A stretch of 55,397 bases of DNA from Tannerella sp. (lineage in GTDB: Bacteria > Bacteroidota > Bacteroidia > Bacteroidales > Tannerellaceae), in the NCBI GenBank assembly GCA_031272155.1, contig JAISUI010000123.1, forward strand, positions 1 to 55,397. Direction: 5' to 3'. Positions 35,945-45,016 of this stretch are shown in pieces (the stretch's first letter is position 1; the number at the start of each line of letters is the position of its first letter). The translations under genes were made by a program, and so were the position numbers. The notes beneath the pieces were generated by a model. It was not told the DNA's origin. It saw only the letters and a list, made by a program, of their open reading frames with translations, and searched no databases.

Positions 35945-37339
35945 ATGGTTTTTTCAAGTTTAACATTTCTATTTGCTTTCATCCCCTTGTGTTTTCTGTT
36001 GCATTTGGTAGTGAAACACAATGTTTTTCGCAATATGATCCTCGTGCTCTTTTCACTTGTTTTTTACGCCTGGGGAGAGCCGATTTGGATATTTCTCCTC
36101 CTTTTTACTTCCTTTTTTAACTATGGATTCGGACTTGAAATTGACAAACGGAAACACTCAAAAAGCATAATTCCACTCGTAATTCTTGCCGTTTCCGTCA
36201 ATCTGGGTCTGCTCATTATTTTTAAATATGGCGGTTTTATTTGGGATAATTTAAACCATCTGTTCCCAATGCCGTTTGCCCGCCCGACAAACACTTTACC
36301 GATCGGCATTTCGTTCTATACGTTCCAGGCGATATCCTACCTGATTGATGTGAAACGGGGCAGGGTCAGTCCGCAACGCAATCCTCTGTATTTTTTAATG
36401 TATATATCCTTCTTTCCGCAACTTGTTGCCGGCCCTATTGTGCGTTATGAATTAGTAGCCAAGGCTATCGAAAGGCGTAAAATTGACTGGAACGACGTGT
36501 CGGCGGGCATCAATCGTTTTTGCTTCGGGTTGTTAAAAAAAGTGCTGATTGCCAATATCGCAGGCGAGTTGGTTGCCAAATATTTAGACGCCAATTTAGG
36601 TTCGCTCGCCTGTGCGGAAGCGTGGTTTGGCATCCTGATGTTTTCGGTGCAATTGTATTTCGATTTTAGCGGCTATTCGGATATGGCCATTGGACTGGCG
36701 CGGATGTTCGGATTCAAACTTGAAGAAAATTTCCGACATCCCTACGCCGCTATTTCCTGTGGCGATTTTTATCGCCGCTGGCATATTTCGCTCGGCAAGT
36801 TTTTCCGCGATTACGTTTATATTCCGCTGGGAGGAAATCGCCGACACCATGCGCTTAATATATTTATAGTATGGTCATTAACAGGAATATGGCATGGGGC
36901 GAACTGGAACTTTCTGCTCTGGGGAATGTATTTCGGCATTTTTATGATTATTGAAAAACATCTAAAAACGGTATTGGACAGAACGCCGTACCTTATCAGG
37001 CACATCTATACGCTGTTCCTGACGATTTTCAGTTGGTCTATTTTTTATTTTACCGACTTTGGGAAACTTAAATCTTTTATAATCAATTTGTTTTATTCCA
37101 ACCATAGTACAAATCCGCAGTTTTATGCTGATTTGTGGGAACACACTTTTTGGTTTGGACTTGTTATCATTCTGTGTATTCCGTGGGATGAAATCTTTCC
37201 TGACAGCTCGCGGATTCATGTCAGGTCTGTGAGATTTTACAACCGCCTGGCGCCGGTTACTAATGCAGTAATTCTTCTCTTATCAACGGCACTGCTTGTT
37301 GGCTCAACGTATAACCCGTTTATTTATTTTAGATTTTAG
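35945..37339 (+). CDS. MBOAT family membrane O-acyltransferase (AlgI-like)
   Basis: A 464-residue polytopic inner-membrane protein of the AlgI/PatA branch. Family blocks are present: LPIGISFYTFQAISYLID, FPQLVAGPIVRY, YFDFSGYSDMAIG, the block GDFYRRWHISLGKFFRDYVYIPLGG with His280, and GIWHGANWNF with the catalytic His317. These enzymes accept acetyl from cytoplasmic acetyl-CoA and pass it outward to periplasmic partners that acetylate a polysaccharide or peptidoglycan. The next two genes encode such partners (DHHW and SGNH-LysM), 6 bases and an overlap away, respectively. The substrate is not shown by this protein alone. Confidence 0.93.
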   Translation: MVFSSLTFLFAFIPLCFLLHLVVKHNVFRNMILVLFSLVFYAWGEPIWIFLLLFTSFFNYGFGLEIDKRKHSKSIIPLVILAVSVNLGLLIIFKYGGFIWDNLNHLFPMPFARPTNTLPIGISFYTFQAISYLIDVKRGRVSPQRNPLYFLMYISFFPQLVAGPIVRYELVAKAIERRKIDWNDVSAGINRFCFGLLKKVLIANIAGELVAKYLDANLGSLACAEAWFGILMFSVQLYFDFSGYSDMAIGLARMFGFKLEENFRHPYAAISCGDFYRRWHISLGKFFRDYVYIPLGGNRRHHALNIFIVWSLTGIWHGANWNFLLWGMYFGIFMIIEKHLKTVLDRTPYLIRHIYTLFLTIFSWSIFYFTDFGKLKSFIINLFYSNHSTNPQFYADLWEHTFWFGLVIILCIPWDEIFPDSSRIHVRSVRFYNRLAPVTNAVILLLSTALLVGSTYNPFIYFRF

Positions 37340-37345
37340 ATTCAG

Positions 37346-38806
37346 ATGAACAGGAAACTTAATGTTGTCGTATTTTTTATGCTTATCTTTAGCGGTTTTG
37401 CAAGTTACTTTTTGATTCCTGCTAAAAATATTTCGCTTGAAGAAAAGCGAAAACTGGCTGTTTTCCCCCAAATGCAATGGCAGAATTATATTCAGGGACT
37501 TCTAACCGACAGCATTGAGGATTATATGGACGACCATTTCCCTTTACGTGAACGGTTTATTGAACTTGCCGATGAAATCAACTATGACAAAGGCATTCAT
37601 TTCAATCCCGATGAAAAGATTGTACAAGGCGCCGCACAATCAGCGCTCGATCATGAATCCCCGGCGCAGGACAGTACGGCATTTGATGCTCATACGCAGT
37701 CTAACCATTCTCCGGAACATGACGGCACGAAACAAAAAAAATCCAAACTGTCCGATGGAACTATGCAGGACAGCGTCGTTTACGACAATATAAAAGGTTA
37801 TTTTCAGAACGATATGTTGATTTTAAACGGTGCAGTGTTCCCGATAGGCGGCGGTGTACCGAGCGAAACAAGACATTTTGCAGAAATGGTAAATGAATAT
37901 GCGGAAAAATTGAAGGGGCAAGTCCGTGTAATAACAGCTATCGCGCCGCTTTCTTCCGCATTTATTCCATCAAGCAAATACCGTTATTTGAACGATCGCA
38001 ATCAACAAACTCTCGAAGCGCTTCACAATTACTTATCGCCGGACGTCAGTTTTTCAGACGTTTTGGCGCATCTCAACGCACACGGCGCAGAATATCTTTA
38101 TTTCAAAACCGACCATCACTGGACTGCACTTGGAGCCTATTACAGTTATGAAGCATTTTGTGAAGCTACAGGAATAACGCCCGTCCTCAAAGAAAACATG
38201 GAAAAAAGAACAAAATATCATTTTCTGGGGTCATTATATTCTCTAACACGTGACAAGAGCGTAAAAAACAATCCGGATTCCATTGAGTATTATGTTCCTC
38301 AGGTAGAGACAACTGCCGAGTATTACGGACAAACGGGTTTTAAAGGAAATAGTACGTCTGTTTTTTGCCATAAATGTGGCGGTTACGCCGTTTTTTTGCA
38401 CGTGGACTACCCACTGATGAAAATCAGTACAAACGTAAAAAACGGCAGGAAAATAGTGGTGATAAAAGATTCGATGGGGAATGCCTTTTCGGTTTATCTC
38501 ATCAGTCATTACGAAGAAATATGGGTAGTTGATTTCAGGTATTCAAAACATAATCTGATAGACCTTATTCAAAACAATCATATCAATGATATGGTTTTTG
38601 CCGTCAGTTTGTATAATACTCAGACTCGTAGCGTTGCCAATATGATGAAACGGCTGGCAACACAAAAACATTCAAATCAGGCAAATGCCGATGCAACAAA
38701 AAAGGAAACGCCTGCGTTAAATGACAGCGTTCCAACAATTAACAATGACATTATTCATACACAAGATACGATTTTATATGATGAGAAAGAGCTTATTATT
38801 GATTAA
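37346..38806 (+). CDS. DHHW family (AlgJ/AlgX-like) acetyltransferase partner
   Basis: A 486-residue protein anchored by one N-terminal helix (8-26) with the rest in the periplasm. It belongs to the SGNH-like DHHW group: the signature KTDHHWTALGAY (Asp256, His257, His258, Trp259) and the late block VVIKDSMGNAF with probable nucleophile Ser376. Such proteins take acetyl from an MBOAT partner and place it on a glycan. Between about residues 95 and 148 lies a hydrophilic, low-complexity insert rich in Ser, Asp, His and Gln. The C-terminal 45 residues are also a charged tail, and its 3' end overlaps the next gene. Confidence 0.88.
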   Translation: MNRKLNVVVFFMLIFSGFASYFLIPAKNISLEEKRKLAVFPQMQWQNYIQGLLTDSIEDYMDDHFPLRERFIELADEINYDKGIHFNPDEKIVQGAAQSALDHESPAQDSTAFDAHTQSNHSPEHDGTKQKKSKLSDGTMQDSVVYDNIKGYFQNDMLILNGAVFPIGGGVPSETRHFAEMVNEYAEKLKGQVRVITAIAPLSSAFIPSSKYRYLNDRNQQTLEALHNYLSPDVSFSDVLAHLNAHGAEYLYFKTDHHWTALGAYYSYEAFCEATGITPVLKENMEKRTKYHFLGSLYSLTRDKSVKNNPDSIEYYVPQVETTAEYYGQTGFKGNSTSVFCHKCGGYAVFLHVDYPLMKISTNVKNGRKIVVIKDSMGNAFSVYLISHYEEIWVVDFRYSKHNLIDLIQNNHINDMVFAVSLYNTQTRSVANMMKRLATQKHSNQANADATKKETPALNDSVPTINNDIIHTQDTILYDEKELIID

Positions 38807-40217
38807 TTTAATCGCCGTCAATTGCAGCATGTTTGCCATTGACATTTTGTCGGACACGCTGCCGTCGTCATTGAGAATTGACACGGCATACAACTACGTT
38901 CAATTTTACGATGCAGACGTAGCTAAGCGGTTTGTAGCGCATTTCGACAGCACGGAAAACGATAAACTTGTGATTTTTCATTTTGGCGACAGTCATATTC
39001 AGGGGGAATATCCCACAAGTTATACGCGGAACTATTTACAAAATGACTATGGAGACGGGGGTAGAGGCATGATTTTTAACTATTCTGCGGCAAAAACCTA
39101 TTCATCAACAAATTACGCTACGCACAAGAAAGGAAATTGGACCTATGCCAAAAGTTTCAAACTACCCCCCCAATTGCCGCTCGGCGTAACCGGAATGACG
39201 GTCGAAACTGTCGAAAAAAATGCGGAATTGGATTTTTCCTTCAAGCAGCCCATACCCGAAGATGACTATAAAATAATGGTCTTCTTTGAAAACGGTGGCC
39301 ACACATCAGGCCTTAATTTATTAATTGACACAACTTTATATACATTCACCAATCAACAACTTGATTCGTTAAACCAAAATTTTGTTGAAATCAGGTATGT
39401 CGGCAGTATCAATGAAATCATGCTGAAAGTAACTTCCGACAAGAATACTTCGCCTTATTTTCGGTTTTACGGAATTGATATTGAGAAATTTGAAAACAAA
39501 GGAGTTGTCTATCATTCGCTTGGCGTTGGAGCCGCCCAAATGCGTTCTGTTTTGTATCTTGATAAATTAGCCGAACAGGCTACATTGCTGAATCCGGACG
39601 TGGCTTTGGTGGACTTTGGGACAAACGATATTTTATATTACGATGAGATGGAAACCAATCTTTCAAACACAATTATTCAAGTAATCAATAAATTACGCGA
39701 CATTAATCCGGAAATGATCATTATTTTAACATCCACTCAGGACTTATTCCGCCGAGGCAGATATATCACCGCAGGGCCAAAATTTCGGGATTTGACAGAT
39801 TCGTTGGCGCACGCAGAAAAGACGATGTATTGGAACTGGTACGATTTGTCGGGCGGATTTCATTCCATACGCGACTGGCAAAATGCTGGTTACGCTCAAC
39901 CTGACTGTGTTCACTTGACCGTAAAAGGTTACGCTGCAAAAGGCAGTTTGCTGTATTCTTCCATAAAAAATACCATTGAACTCGTACATAACAATCCTGA
40001 TATTCAACAATATACCGTCAAAGGGAAAGATTATTCCGGCATTCTCAAGAAGTATGCCGATGAGATGAAAGCAGCCGTTACGCACAAAGTGAGATCAGGC
40101 GACACGCTAAGCAGCATTGCCCGCAAATATCACACCTCCGTAAAAGCTATCAAACAGGCTAATAAACTGAAGAGTGATTTAATAAGAGTGGGTCAGAATC
40201 TGGTGATTCCGAGATAG
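38778..40217 (+). CDS. Exported SGNH/GDSL hydrolase with C-terminal LysM
   Basis: A 479-residue exported protein with a signal peptide (about 1-20). The SGNH domain has block I HFGDSHIQGEYPT (Ser72), GTND (Asn283) in block III and DCVH (Asp376, His379) in block V; a beta-rich insert lies between (about 120-240). The last 45 residues are a LysM domain (HKVRSGDTLSSIARKYHTS...VGQNLVIPR) that binds peptidoglycan or chitin-like chains. It could transfer or remove acetyl groups on peptidoglycan or a wall-bound glycan. I chose the tandem ATG at 38778 (38781 equally possible), since the ORF-track start at 38721 lies far inside the DHHW gene. Confidence 0.87.
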   Translation: MMRKSLLLINLIAVNCSMFAIDILSDTLPSSLRIDTAYNYVQFYDADVAKRFVAHFDSTENDKLVIFHFGDSHIQGEYPTSYTRNYLQNDYGDGGRGMIFNYSAAKTYSSTNYATHKKGNWTYAKSFKLPPQLPLGVTGMTVETVEKNAELDFSFKQPIPEDDYKIMVFFENGGHTSGLNLLIDTTLYTFTNQQLDSLNQNFVEIRYVGSINEIMLKVTSDKNTSPYFRFYGIDIEKFENKGVVYHSLGVGAAQMRSVLYLDKLAEQATLLNPDVALVDFGTNDILYYDEMETNLSNTIIQVINKLRDINPEMIIILTSTQDLFRRGRYITAGPKFRDLTDSLAHAEKTMYWNWYDLSGGFHSIRDWQNAGYAQPDCVHLTVKGYAAKGSLLYSSIKNTIELVHNNPDIQQYTVKGKDYSGILKKYADEMKAAVTHKVRSGDTLSSIARKYHTSVKAIKQANKLKSDLIRVGQNLVIPR

Positions 40218-40239
40218 CAACCGAAGCGTTCTTTCCCTG

Positions 40240-40764
40240 TCACCACCCGAACGCCTCTTCCGACGCCATCCACAAGCCCTGCGCCTTGAGCGTCTGTTCG
40301 ATGATTTCACGGGCAATGCCTTCGCCGCCGCAGAGGGGCGAAACATGCCGCGCAATGGCTTTGATTTCGGAAGCAGCCGATGCCGGCGCTACCGATAATC
40401 CCACCCGCTTCATCACTTCATAGTCGGGAATATCGTCGCCCGCGTAGGCCACCTGCTCATCGTTCAATCCTGTCTTGCGAAGGAAATCATCGTAATCACG
40501 GATCTTGACTCCGCTGCACAAATATATATGCTGCACGCCCAGTCGCTCATAGCGCAACCGGATATTTTCCGAGCATGCGCCGGTAATGATGCCTGCCTGA
40601 AAGCCGAGTTTTACGGCCAACTGAAGAGCATAACCGTCTTTGATATTGACCGTTCGCGACGGATCGCCGCTTCCGGACAATGGAATCCAGTCGGACGACA
40701 ACACGCCGTCCACATCAAACAGGAATGCCTTGATTTTCTTTAAATCATAATTTATACTGCTCAT
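40240..40764 (-). CDS. kdsC: 3-deoxy-D-manno-octulosonate 8-phosphate phosphatase KdsC
   Basis: A 174-residue HAD phosphatase without a large cap, of the KdsC type that removes phosphate from KDO 8-phosphate during lipopolysaccharide inner-core synthesis. Motif I is FLFDVDGVLSSD, followed by NIKDGYALQLAVKLGFQAGIITG with the motif II region, then GVKIRDYDDF and motif IV AYAGDDIPDYEVMKRVG. The CGGEGIAREI tail is typical. It overlaps the preceding DUF2520 gene by 20 bases, showing co-transcription. Confidence 0.93.
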   Translation of the reverse strand: MSSINYDLKKIKAFLFDVDGVLSSDWIPLSGSGDPSRTVNIKDGYALQLAVKLGFQAGIITGACSENIRLRYERLGVQHIYLCSGVKIRDYDDFLRKTGLNDEQVAYAGDDIPDYEVMKRVGLSVAPASAASEIKAIARHVSPLCGGEGIAREIIEQTLKAQGLWMASEEAFGW

Positions 40765-41527
40765 AATTAAATTGCTCTTTCAATATATTTTCACTTATTA
40801 TACGGTAGATTTCGTTCATTGCCCTGTCGGTCAGCATCGCTTGATGGCGACTCATTACATTTTCGTCGTTGCGGACAGCCGGTCCCGTTTGCGCTTTCAG
40901 AGGCGACAACGAATGGACTTTAGCCGCCGTTTCGTCAATCAGCGGCAACAGCACGTCGGGCGAAATATCCTGTTCCTCCACTATTTTTCCCGCCAGCGCA
41001 TAGAGATGGTTCGTAAAATTACCGGCAAAAACAGCCGCCAAATGCAGGTATTGCCGCTTTTCGGACGACAATGGCTGCACGCTGTCCGACAAACGTCCGG
41101 CCACCTCCTGCAGCAAGGCTTCATCTTCCGGCGAAGAAGCTTCCGTAAAACAGGGAATCCGACGAAAATCAACCGCCCTGTCCACCGAAAATGTCTGCAG
41201 GGGATACAATACACCATAACGACGGGCATAGCCCTTGAACACGTCCATCGGCACGCTTCCTGCCGTATGAATCCAAAAACCGTCATTGGGGTTAAGCTGT
41301 GCGATGATATCTTTTAATACACTGTCTTTCAATGCAAAAACGTATATATCTGCATCGTTTATGATTGCACTGATTTCTGTTGTCCAGTCTGTATGCAAAA
41401 CGTCAGCCAGCCTCCGGGCATGCACTTCGGTACGGCTATATACCTGAACGACAACGAATCCGGCCTGCTGCATAGCCGCCGACAGATGCGTCGCCACATT
41501 TCCGGCTCCGACAAAGACTACTCTCAT
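40745..41527 (-). CDS. Rossmann-like and DUF2520 domain protein
   Basis: A 260-residue protein starting MRVVFVGAGNVATHLSAAMQQAG (nucleotide-binding fold) with a C-terminal DUF2520 helical domain (AAVFAGNFTNHLYALAGKIVEEQ and LKAQTGPAVRNDENVMSRH). It looks like a ProC/6-phosphogluconate dehydrogenase-type reductase; its substrate is unknown. The ATG at 41527 is preferred because the 75 extra residues of the ORF-track version are the nitroreductase sequence in another frame. It overlaps the nitroreductase stop by four bases (ATGA). Confidence 0.87.
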   Translation of the reverse strand: MRVVFVGAGNVATHLSAAMQQAGFVVVQVYSRTEVHARRLADVLHTDWTTEISAIINDADIYVFALKDSVLKDIIAQLNPNDGFWIHTAGSVPMDVFKGYARRYGVLYPLQTFSVDRAVDFRRIPCFTEASSPEDEALLQEVAGRLSDSVQPLSSEKRQYLHLAAVFAGNFTNHLYALAGKIVEEQDISPDVLLPLIDETAAKVHSLSPLKAQTGPAVRNDENVMSRHQAMLTDRAMNEIYRIISENILKEQFNYEQYKL

Positions 41528-42087
41528 GCCAGCAAAGGTTTGATCCTGCTCTCCGGATCTGTAAAACAACCGGTATGTACTTTTTCCCAGGGCAAGTCGG
41601 AAGTATTGACGGGACTGCGCGACTGCCCTGTCTGTCCAAATCCAAGAATACACAATACGCCGAAACGTGACGGGATGTCCAGCAATTCGCGGACGTACTG
41701 AACCGTATCCGCACCCGTTGCAGTTTGACGATTCCGCACCTGACACCAACAACTGCCCAAACCAAGGTCTGCGGCTTGCAGTTGCATAAAAACAGCAGCA
41801 ATTGAAGCGTCTTCAATCCAGGCATCTGTGACGGTTGCATCGCCCAAAACGACTACAGCCATGGCGCAACCTTCTAAAAAAGCCGCGCCGGATGCACGGC
41901 ATCCCGCTAACTTTTTCAACGTCTCTTTTTCTTCGACCGCCACAAATTGCCATGGACGGGAATTTTTGGAACTCGGAGCCATTAAAGCCGCCTGCAAAAT
42001 CAACTCCGCCTGTTCGGGCAAGAGCGGTTGTTCCGTAAATTGCCGTATGCTGCGGCGGTTTATTATTAATGTGGTGAAATCATCCAT
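41524..42087 (-). CDS. Nitroreductase family FMN protein
   Basis: A 187-residue FMN-dependent oxidoreductase of the nitroreductase family. It opens with LIINRRSIRQFTEQPL, binds FMN phosphate through the Arg/Ser residues there, and has APSSKNSRPWQFVAVEE and AAVFMQLQAADLGLGSCWCQVRN. It could reduce nitro compounds, quinones or flavins; the natural substrate is unknown. It heads the operon with DUF2520 and kdsC, a conserved pairing in some Bacteroidales as far as I recall. Confidence 0.9.
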   Translation of the reverse strand: MDDFTTLIINRRSIRQFTEQPLLPEQAELILQAALMAPSSKNSRPWQFVAVEEKETLKKLAGCRASGAAFLEGCAMAVVVLGDATVTDAWIEDASIAAVFMQLQAADLGLGSCWCQVRNRQTATGADTVQYVRELLDIPSRFGVLCILGFGQTGQSRSPVNTSDLPWEKVHTGCFTDPESRIKPLLA

Positions 42088-42116
42088 TTTCTATCTTTTT
42101 CAAAATTCTGTGCGGA

Positions 42117-42124
42117 CAAAGATA
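42117..42124 (-). promoter_or_regulatory. -7 box for the nitroreductase-DUF2520-kdsC operon
   Basis: Minus-strand TATCTTTG lies 29 bases upstream of the nitroreductase ATG. A possible weak -33 (TTTA) is at about 42141-42144. The rest of 42125-42194, before the TonB-dependent receptor, shows no clear plus-strand promoter. Confidence 0.5.
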
Positions 42125-42194
42125 GTGATATTTTTCGGGATAAATATACGCTTTGGGCTTTTTTTGCGTTATCATATCATAAACAAAACGCGTT

Positions 42195-44606
42195 ATGAAC
42201 ATTCGCGCAATAGCGACAACATTCTTTATATTACTATCCGTGAACGTTTTGGCTCAAAACAAACGTATCCGTATTTCCGGAAATGTGCGGGATGCCGACG
42301 GAAATCCCGTGGATTTAGTCGCCGTACAGGTCAAAAATACGTTTATTGGCGCAATCACCAATGAAGAAGGATTTTATTCGCTTTCGACAGCGCCGGGCGA
42401 CTCCATCGTTCTCCTGTTTTCATGCATCGGCTACAACAAGGCGGAACGCATCATCCCCCACGCCTCGCAGGACATAAGGGTGAATGTACAGATGAATTAT
42501 ACCTCATTGGAATTGAGTGAAGTAACCGTAACGTCCACGCGCCGGCAGACGACAACCATGGAGACTATTGACGCCGACCGGCTGAAAATCCTGCCTGACC
42601 CGTCAGGCGGCAATATTGAAAGTTTAGTCGTGACGTATGCCGGCGTTTCATCAAGCAACGAACTGAGTTCGCAATACTCGGTAAGAGGCGGAAGTTACGA
42701 CGAAAACATTGTGTATGTCAATGGGATGGAAGTATTTCGTCCACTCCTGATTCGTTCGGGCGAGCAGGAAGGGCTGAGTTTCATCAATCCGAACATGACG
42801 GAAGAAGTCCGTTTTTCGGCCGGTGGATTTGAGGCGCGCTACGGCGACAAAATGAGTTCGGTATTAGACATCAGTTACAAACAGCCAAAAGCCTTTGAAG
42901 CCTCAGCATCAGCAAGTTTACTCGGCGCAAGCGCCTACGCAGGCAGTTCGGCAGGCAAATTTTCACAAATAACCGGATTCCGCTACAAGACAAGCCGTTC
43001 ATTGCTGGGCACCATGGATACGGAAGCCGAATATGATCCGGTTTTTATTGATTTTCAGACGTACATGACTTATCGTTTGACGCCAAAATGGGAAATTCAT
43101 TTCCTCGGCAACGCATCGTCCAACAATTACCGGTTTATCCCGCAAATCAGGGAAACGAAGTTCGGCACAGTAAACAATCCCCAGACATTCACGGTCTTTT
43201 TCGACGGAAAAGAACGGGATAAATTTGAAACCCTGTTTGGGGCGCTTATGCTGAAACACCAACTGAACGAACGGACGGAAATCGGCCTGCAGGCATCGGC
43301 ATTCCGCAGCCGCGAAGAAGAAAGTTACGACATCACCAGCACTTATCGGATGGATATAGCCGCAACAGATGAAGTGGAAGACGCCTTTCAATCCCTTTCG
43401 CTGGCATACTTCCATCAACACGCCCGCAATCGCTTGCTGGCCAATGTAGGACACGCCGGCTTGTATGGCGAATCGCACATCAGGTCGAATCATACACTGA
43501 AATACGGAACAAACATTCAGATGGAACAGATTGCAGACAAAATCAGCGAATGGGAAAAACGCGATTCTGCCGGCTATTCACTGCCGCAAACCGGAACTTC
43601 CGTGAATGTGATATCCAATCTTTTTTCGGACAACAAACTGAACAGCAGCCGCTTTTCGGCCTATCTGCAGGATGTTTTCAAATTTCGGACGCCACAGGGA
43701 CTGTTTACGCTCGTTGGCGGCGTGAGGGGCAGTTACTGGACCTACAATCAGGAAACGATTATTAGCCCGCGCCTTTCGCTGGGATTCATTCCGAACAAAA
43801 ATCAGGACCTCACATTCCGTTTTGCTACGGGTTTTTACTATCAACCGCCATTTTACAAGGAGTTACGCGTAGAAACAACGGATGAAGACGGGAACAACCG
43901 GATTCAACTTAACGACCGGTTGAAATCCCAGCGCTCGATTCACTTGATTGCCGGAGGCGATTACACATTCCACGCCGTGTCGCGCAATTTTAAATTCTCT
44001 ACGGAACTGTATTACAAAAAGTTGGATAATATAAATCCCTATACGGTGGACAACGTCAAAATTCGTTATTACGGCGAAAACTGCGCCAAAGGCTACATCG
44101 CCGGATTGGACATGAAGCTGTTTGGCGAATTTGTACCCGGCACCGATTCATGGCTCAGCCTGTCGCTGATGAAATCGGAACAGGTCATCCGCGAAACAAC
44201 GAAAGCCCCGCTCCCAAACAGCCAGGCGTTCAACCTGTCATTCTATTTCCAAGACTATTTCCCCGGCTACAAGCGAGTGATGCTAAACCTGAAAGCCGTA
44301 GTAGCCGGCGGATTTCCGGTGACCGTACCCAATAAAGGCTATGAAGCCGGCTATCGCCGCACACCGCCCTATCGCCGCGCCGACATCGGTTTGACATATC
44401 AGTTGGCAAGCGAAGAAAACATGCCAACCGGCCGATTTTTCGACCATTTCAAAAATATATGGCTGGGAATAGACGCTTTCAATCTCTTTGATATTCGAAA
44501 CACCGTTTCATATTATTGGATTACAGACGTTTACAATCAACAATATGCCGTCCCCAACTATCTAACAGGCAGGCAATTGAATGTACGGCTATCGGTTGAT
44601 TTCTGA
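42195..44606 (+). CDS. TonB-dependent outer-membrane receptor with N-terminal CarboxypepD-like domain
   Basis: An 803-residue receptor. The signal peptide (ATTFFILLSVNVLAQ) is followed by a carboxypeptidase-D regulatory-like domain (SGNVRDADGNPVDLVAVQV), the plug with SVRGGSYDENIVYVNGMEV and FSAGGFEARYGDKMSSVLDI, and a barrel ending in NVRLSVDF. It is shorter than SusC proteins and lacks both an STN domain and a SusD partner, so it is more like a siderophore/cobalamin/metal or peptide receptor of the general TBDR type. The ligand is not evident. It is transcribed alone and convergent with panD. Confidence 0.91.
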   Translation: MNIRAIATTFFILLSVNVLAQNKRIRISGNVRDADGNPVDLVAVQVKNTFIGAITNEEGFYSLSTAPGDSIVLLFSCIGYNKAERIIPHASQDIRVNVQMNYTSLELSEVTVTSTRRQTTTMETIDADRLKILPDPSGGNIESLVVTYAGVSSSNELSSQYSVRGGSYDENIVYVNGMEVFRPLLIRSGEQEGLSFINPNMTEEVRFSAGGFEARYGDKMSSVLDISYKQPKAFEASASASLLGASAYAGSSAGKFSQITGFRYKTSRSLLGTMDTEAEYDPVFIDFQTYMTYRLTPKWEIHFLGNASSNNYRFIPQIRETKFGTVNNPQTFTVFFDGKERDKFETLFGALMLKHQLNERTEIGLQASAFRSREEESYDITSTYRMDIAATDEVEDAFQSLSLAYFHQHARNRLLANVGHAGLYGESHIRSNHTLKYGTNIQMEQIADKISEWEKRDSAGYSLPQTGTSVNVISNLFSDNKLNSSRFSAYLQDVFKFRTPQGLFTLVGGVRGSYWTYNQETIISPRLSLGFIPNKNQDLTFRFATGFYYQPPFYKELRVETTDEDGNNRIQLNDRLKSQRSIHLIAGGDYTFHAVSRNFKFSTELYYKKLDNINPYTVDNVKIRYYGENCAKGYIAGLDMKLFGEFVPGTDSWLSLSLMKSEQVIRETTKAPLPNSQAFNLSFYFQDYFPGYKRVMLNLKAVVAGGFPVTVPNKGYEAGYRRTPPYRRADIGLTYQLASEENMPTGRFFDHFKNIWLGIDAFNLFDIRNTVSYYWITDVYNQQYAVPNYLTGRQLNVRLSVDF

Positions 44607-44629
44607 AACGCCGCCGTTGAACAGGCGCC

Positions 44630-44989
44630 TTACGGCAACCGGTTTGTCGCCGTATTGGGGAAAATAATAGTCGGACGAAACGCTTTGGCTTCCTCGGCGT
44701 CCATCATGGCATACGACAATATAATAATCACATCGCCGGGCTGCACGCGACGGGCAGCTGCGCCGTTCAGGCAAATGACGCCCGAACCGCGAACGCCTTT
44801 AATCACATACGTTTCAAAGCGTTCGCCATTGTTATTATTGAGCACCCAGACCTTCTCGTACTCAATCAGATTGGCGGCATCTATCAGGTCTTCGTCTATC
44901 GTAATGCTGCCAATATAGTTCAGGTTGGCTTCCGTCACCGTCACCCGATGTATTTTCGATTTCAGAACTTCTATATACACGTTTGTCAA
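44630..44989 (-). CDS. panD: Aspartate 1-decarboxylase PanD (pyruvoyl)
   Basis: A 119-residue precursor that makes beta-alanine for pantothenate. It has the family N-terminus [24 protein letters not shown]; self-cleavage is expected between Gly27 and Ser28, the serine becoming the pyruvoyl group. LKSKIHR gives the catalytic Lys12 (Lys9 in E. coli), so the N-terminus is about three residues longer. [21 protein letters not shown] is the conserved C-terminal block. It lies 27 bases after panC, an operon for two successive steps of pantothenate synthesis. Confidence 0.95.
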   Translation of the reverse strand: MTNVYIEVLKSKIHRVTVTEANLNYIGSITIDEDLIDAANLIEYEKVWVLNNNNGERFETYVIKGVRGSGVICLNGAAARRVQPGDVIIILSYAMMDAEEAKAFRPTIIFPNTATNRLP

Positions 44990-45016
44990 TTATTAATTCA
45001 TCTTTATTTATGACCT

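Noticed and set aside
40218-40256. Possible GCGTTC/GAACGC hairpin between convergent SGNH and KdsC genes
   Set aside because: Six-base stem with a 17-base loop and no U tract; too weak to support.
41528-41752. 75-residue N-terminal extension of the DUF2520 protein
   Set aside because: It is the nitroreductase coding sequence in another frame; the Rossmann start MRVVFVGAGN is the natural beginning.
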